Positions 6,632 to 8,026 of a DNA stretch of 8,026 bases are shown in pieces; the first letter of the stretch is position 1, and each line of letters starts with the position of its first letter. This DNA comes from Candidatus Nomurabacteria bacterium RIFCSPLOWO2_12_FULL_46_14 (GTDB taxonomy: Bacteria; Patescibacteriota; Minisyncoccia; Phycocordibacterales; UBA9973): positions 1 through 8,026 of the forward strand of contig MFVV01000007.1 of the NCBI GenBank assembly GCA_001786225.1, read 5' to 3'. Under the pieces are notes generated by a model. The model saw nothing but the letters and a program-made list of their open reading frames with translations, ran no database searches and had not been told where the DNA came from. The translations under genes and the position numbers were made by a program.

Positions 6632-7414
6632 TTATTCCAATTTAGCCCCGAAAATATCAAACATGGGGATTATTTCCTTGACCATCGCTTCTTCCGAAAA
6701 AGGTTCCGGCCAGGTAAAGGTAACGATTTTCTCCTCCTCGGACCGAAGTTCTTTCAAATAAGTCCGACTGGCGGAAAGGGCATTGCCGTCAGAGCCATAA
6801 AGTATGGCAATTACGTTTACCGCCGGAATCCGGAAGAGAGAATTGTTTTTAATAGTTGCGAGAAGGATGGGGGTGGCCTGCTCATTCTGTAAGTTTATGT
6901 CGGAGACAGCAACCTTAAGCTCCCTTATTTTTTCCTGAGGCACTTGGGACCATCGCGGAACTTCGCTAAACTCAAAAGTGGTATAAACCGGCACGGAATT
7001 GCCCACGCCTATGGCCGGCTCAAAAATGGCGAACTTGCCGCCAGGCGGAATAAAGGTTTCCCCTTCCCGTTTGCCGATATAAATATTGTCTTTGTCCGCG
7101 AAACGGAAGCGATATTTTATTTTTTCCACCGCGGCGGAGCCGTTATGGTTCTCAATGTAGGCTACGGCATTATACCGACCTGGCACCACTAGAAAGGCGC
7201 GGGCCCACAAAATGGAAATTTCATCCACTTTAAAATAACAAGCGAGTTTGCAAGAGCCGCCGCAGTCTATGCCGTCTTCTTTGCCGTTTAGCTTGCCGTC
7301 AAAACAAGTGGGGGGCTTGGTAAAATACGAAAAAAAGAAAAGTAAACCTAACCCACCGGCCAGGATAATCAAAATCAACACATAAAGCATCTGCCGCTTC
7401 AGAGCCCAAGTCAT
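6632..7414 (-). CDS. Single-pass membrane protein with DGxDCGGxC cysteine cluster and two predicted beta-sandwich domains
   Basis: This 260-residue protein of unknown function has a basic N-terminus (MTWALKRQ) and one span at about 9-31. Directly outside the membrane is a four-cysteine cluster, TCFDGKLNGKEDGIDCGGSC (36-55), with Cys37, Cys51, Cys55 and Cys59. Its acidic and glycine residues suggest a small disulfide-tied or metal-binding knot, of a type I recall from Patescibacteria and some other envelope proteins. Two beta-rich stretches follow: about 62-152 (YNAVAYIENHN, TFIPPGGKFAIFEP, TTFEF) and about 165-253 (LLATIKNNSLFRIPAVNVIA, RTYLKEL, IVTFTW). The second resembles FxLYD-like domains; this is a weak inference. 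The ATG at 7414 lies 7 bases after the kinase stop. An alternative ATG at 7432, with GGAG 4 bases upstream, would add six residues and overlap the kinase by 11 bases. A still longer frame to 7498 overlaps the kinase too much. Confidence 0.85.
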   Translation of the reverse strand: MTWALKRQMLYVLILIILAGGLGLLFFFSYFTKPPTCFDGKLNGKEDGIDCGGSCKLACYFKVDEISILWARAFLVVPGRYNAVAYIENHNGSAAVEKIKYRFRFADKDNIYIGKREGETFIPPGGKFAIFEPAIGVGNSVPVYTTFEFSEVPRWSQVPQEKIRELKVAVSDINLQNEQATPILLATIKNNSLFRIPAVNVIAILYGSDGNALSASRTYLKELRSEEEKIVTFTWPEPFSEEAMVKEIIPMFDIFGAKLE

Positions 7415-7420
7415 AAAAAC

Positions 7421-7426
7421 ATTATA
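7421..7426 (-). promoter_or_regulatory. Possible -10 element (TATAAT) before the cysteine-cluster gene
   Basis: A perfect TATAAT overlaps the kinase stop codon and ends 6 bases before the ATG at 7414. A transcript from it would start at or next to the ATG, so it would be leaderless. I see no -35 element at 16-18 bases upstream; that stretch is a T-rich run on the minus strand. Confidence 0.2.
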
Positions 7427-8026
7427 TCGCATTGAGCTCCAAGAAAAAAGCCGAGCCCTGACCGACGCCTGCGGATTCGCCCCAAACCCGCCCCCCATGC
7501 GCGTCCATTATGAGCTTGACCGAATACAGGCCGTAGCCGGTGGAATCCACGTTAATTTTGACCGAATCTTTACCCCGGCCGCCTTCGGTAAACAAATGCG
7601 CTTTGTCTTCTGGCGCGATGCCGACTCCGGTATCCCGCACCAAAAACAAAATTTTGCCATTTTTGTTTTCAAGACTGATGGATATCTCGCCCTCTTTGGT
7701 GTATTTAATGGAATTCTCCACCAAGTTATGCACTGCTTCTTTAAGCCAGACGGCATCGCCCAAGATATTGTAATTTCCTTCTTTAATATCGATTTTCACA
7801 TTCAGACCCTTGGCTTCAATACTCGGTTTCTTTTCTTCTAAAGTCTTTTCCGCTATTTCTCGGAAATTTAAATTCTTCAGGTCAAATTTAATAGTGCCCC
7901 TTTGCATATTGGCCACGTTGAGCACTAGGTCCACTGTCTCTAGGCCCATATTGTCCGAATCCAAGCCCTGCTGGGCACTTTTCTTTATCTCCTCGCCAGC
8001 CTCGCCGAAGGTGCCGTCCAGAATGC
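7422..8026 (-). CDS. Sensor histidine kinase, C-terminal part (5' end outside window)
   Basis: The frame is open to the right edge, giving 200 visible residues before the TAA. The end of the dimerisation helices is seen at about 1-50 (GEAGEEIKKSAQQG, VDLVLNVANMQRG). The ATP-binding domain follows with its boxes in order: N box HNLVENSIKYT (99-109; Asn100, Asn104), G1 box RDTGVGIAP (130-138), F box LFTEGGRG (144-151), and G2 box STGYGLYSVKLIMDAHGG (161-178), ending in GSAFFLEL. The protein would autophosphorylate and pass phosphate to a response regulator. The phosphoacceptor histidine and any sensor domain lie beyond the window. The GGRGKDS sequence between F and G2 boxes matches the style of kinases I associate with Parcubacteria. 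A TTG at 7964 is not a credible start because it falls inside the dimerisation region. No response-regulator gene is visible. Confidence 0.93.
   Translation of the reverse strand, partial: ILDGTFGEAGEEIKKSAQQGLDSDNMGLETVDLVLNVANMQRGTIKFDLKNLNFREIAEKTLEEKKPSIEAKGLNVKIDIKEGNYNILGDAVWLKEAVHNLVENSIKYTKEGEISISLENKNGKILFLVRDTGVGIAPEDKAHLFTEGGRGKDSVKINVDSTGYGLYSVKLIMDAHGGRVWGESAGVGQGSAFFLELNAI

Noticed and set aside
5532..6645. Plus-strand open frames of 174, 62 and 145 codons opposite rodA
   Set aside because: They are shadows of the RodA coding frame. The peptides are rich in basic and polar residues, with no domain-like pattern.
7415..7498. Long form of the cysteine-cluster protein from an ATG at 7498
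   Set aside because: It overlaps the conserved G2-box end of the kinase by 77 bases, and the added residues are not a signal or membrane segment. Only the 7432 alternative remains possible.
1..8026. tRNA, rRNA, CRISPR array, insertion sequence, phage or toxin-antitoxin genes
   Set aside because: I looked for cloverleaf-like stretches, regular spaced repeats, transposase-like frames and small paired genes and saw none. Nearly all bases are taken by the nine genes.

Overview
The window is a dense, single-strand block of bacterial genes. All nine genes that I accept are read from the minus strand, so transcription runs from the right end to the left end. I place it in the Candidate Phyla Radiation (Patescibacteria), most likely a Parcubacteria-type genome. 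This is inference from gene content and protein style, not from a marker gene. The supporting points are the histidine-kinase tail ending in a GGRGKDS/STGYGL module, a single-pass membrane protein with a DGxDCGGxC cysteine cluster, a membrane protein with a short UBA-like helical N-terminus, compact junctions, and almost no Shine-Dalgarno sequences. Two genes end in TGA at the expected length and there are no in-frame TGAs, so the standard bacterial code applies.

Layout in order of transcription: the C-terminal part of a sensor histidine kinase (cut by the right edge); a membrane-anchored cysteine-cluster protein of unknown function; rodA, the glycan polymerase of the elongation machinery; a junction filled by a 47-base near-perfect palindrome; folD, for folate one-carbon metabolism; a PAP2-type membrane phosphatase that overlaps folD by 4 bases; secD and secF, 1 base apart; a LemA-family protein; and a membrane protein with a UBA-like N-terminus whose C-terminus runs off the left edge. 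Junctions other than the palindrome are between a 4-base overlap and 36 bases. No stretch longer than about 64 bases lacks a gene.

The set is mostly about the cell envelope. RodA makes peptidoglycan strands, a PAP2 phosphatase of this type may recycle undecaprenyl diphosphate, and SecD/SecF use the proton gradient to help the translocon release exported proteins. The kinase, the cysteine-cluster protein, LemA and the last membrane protein all sit in or on the membrane. FolD is the only plainly cytosolic metabolic enzyme. The genes are probably one or two transcription units.

I see no phage, transposon, CRISPR array, tRNA or rRNA, and no obviously new multi-gene system. The strongest non-coding signal is the palindrome between rodA and folD. 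Its 9-base core, AAGTCCGAC, recurs three more times in the window inside unrelated genes, which is more than chance predicts. The next signals are perfect TATAAT hexamers laid over the stop codons of three genes, and the two lineage-style membrane proteins of unknown function.
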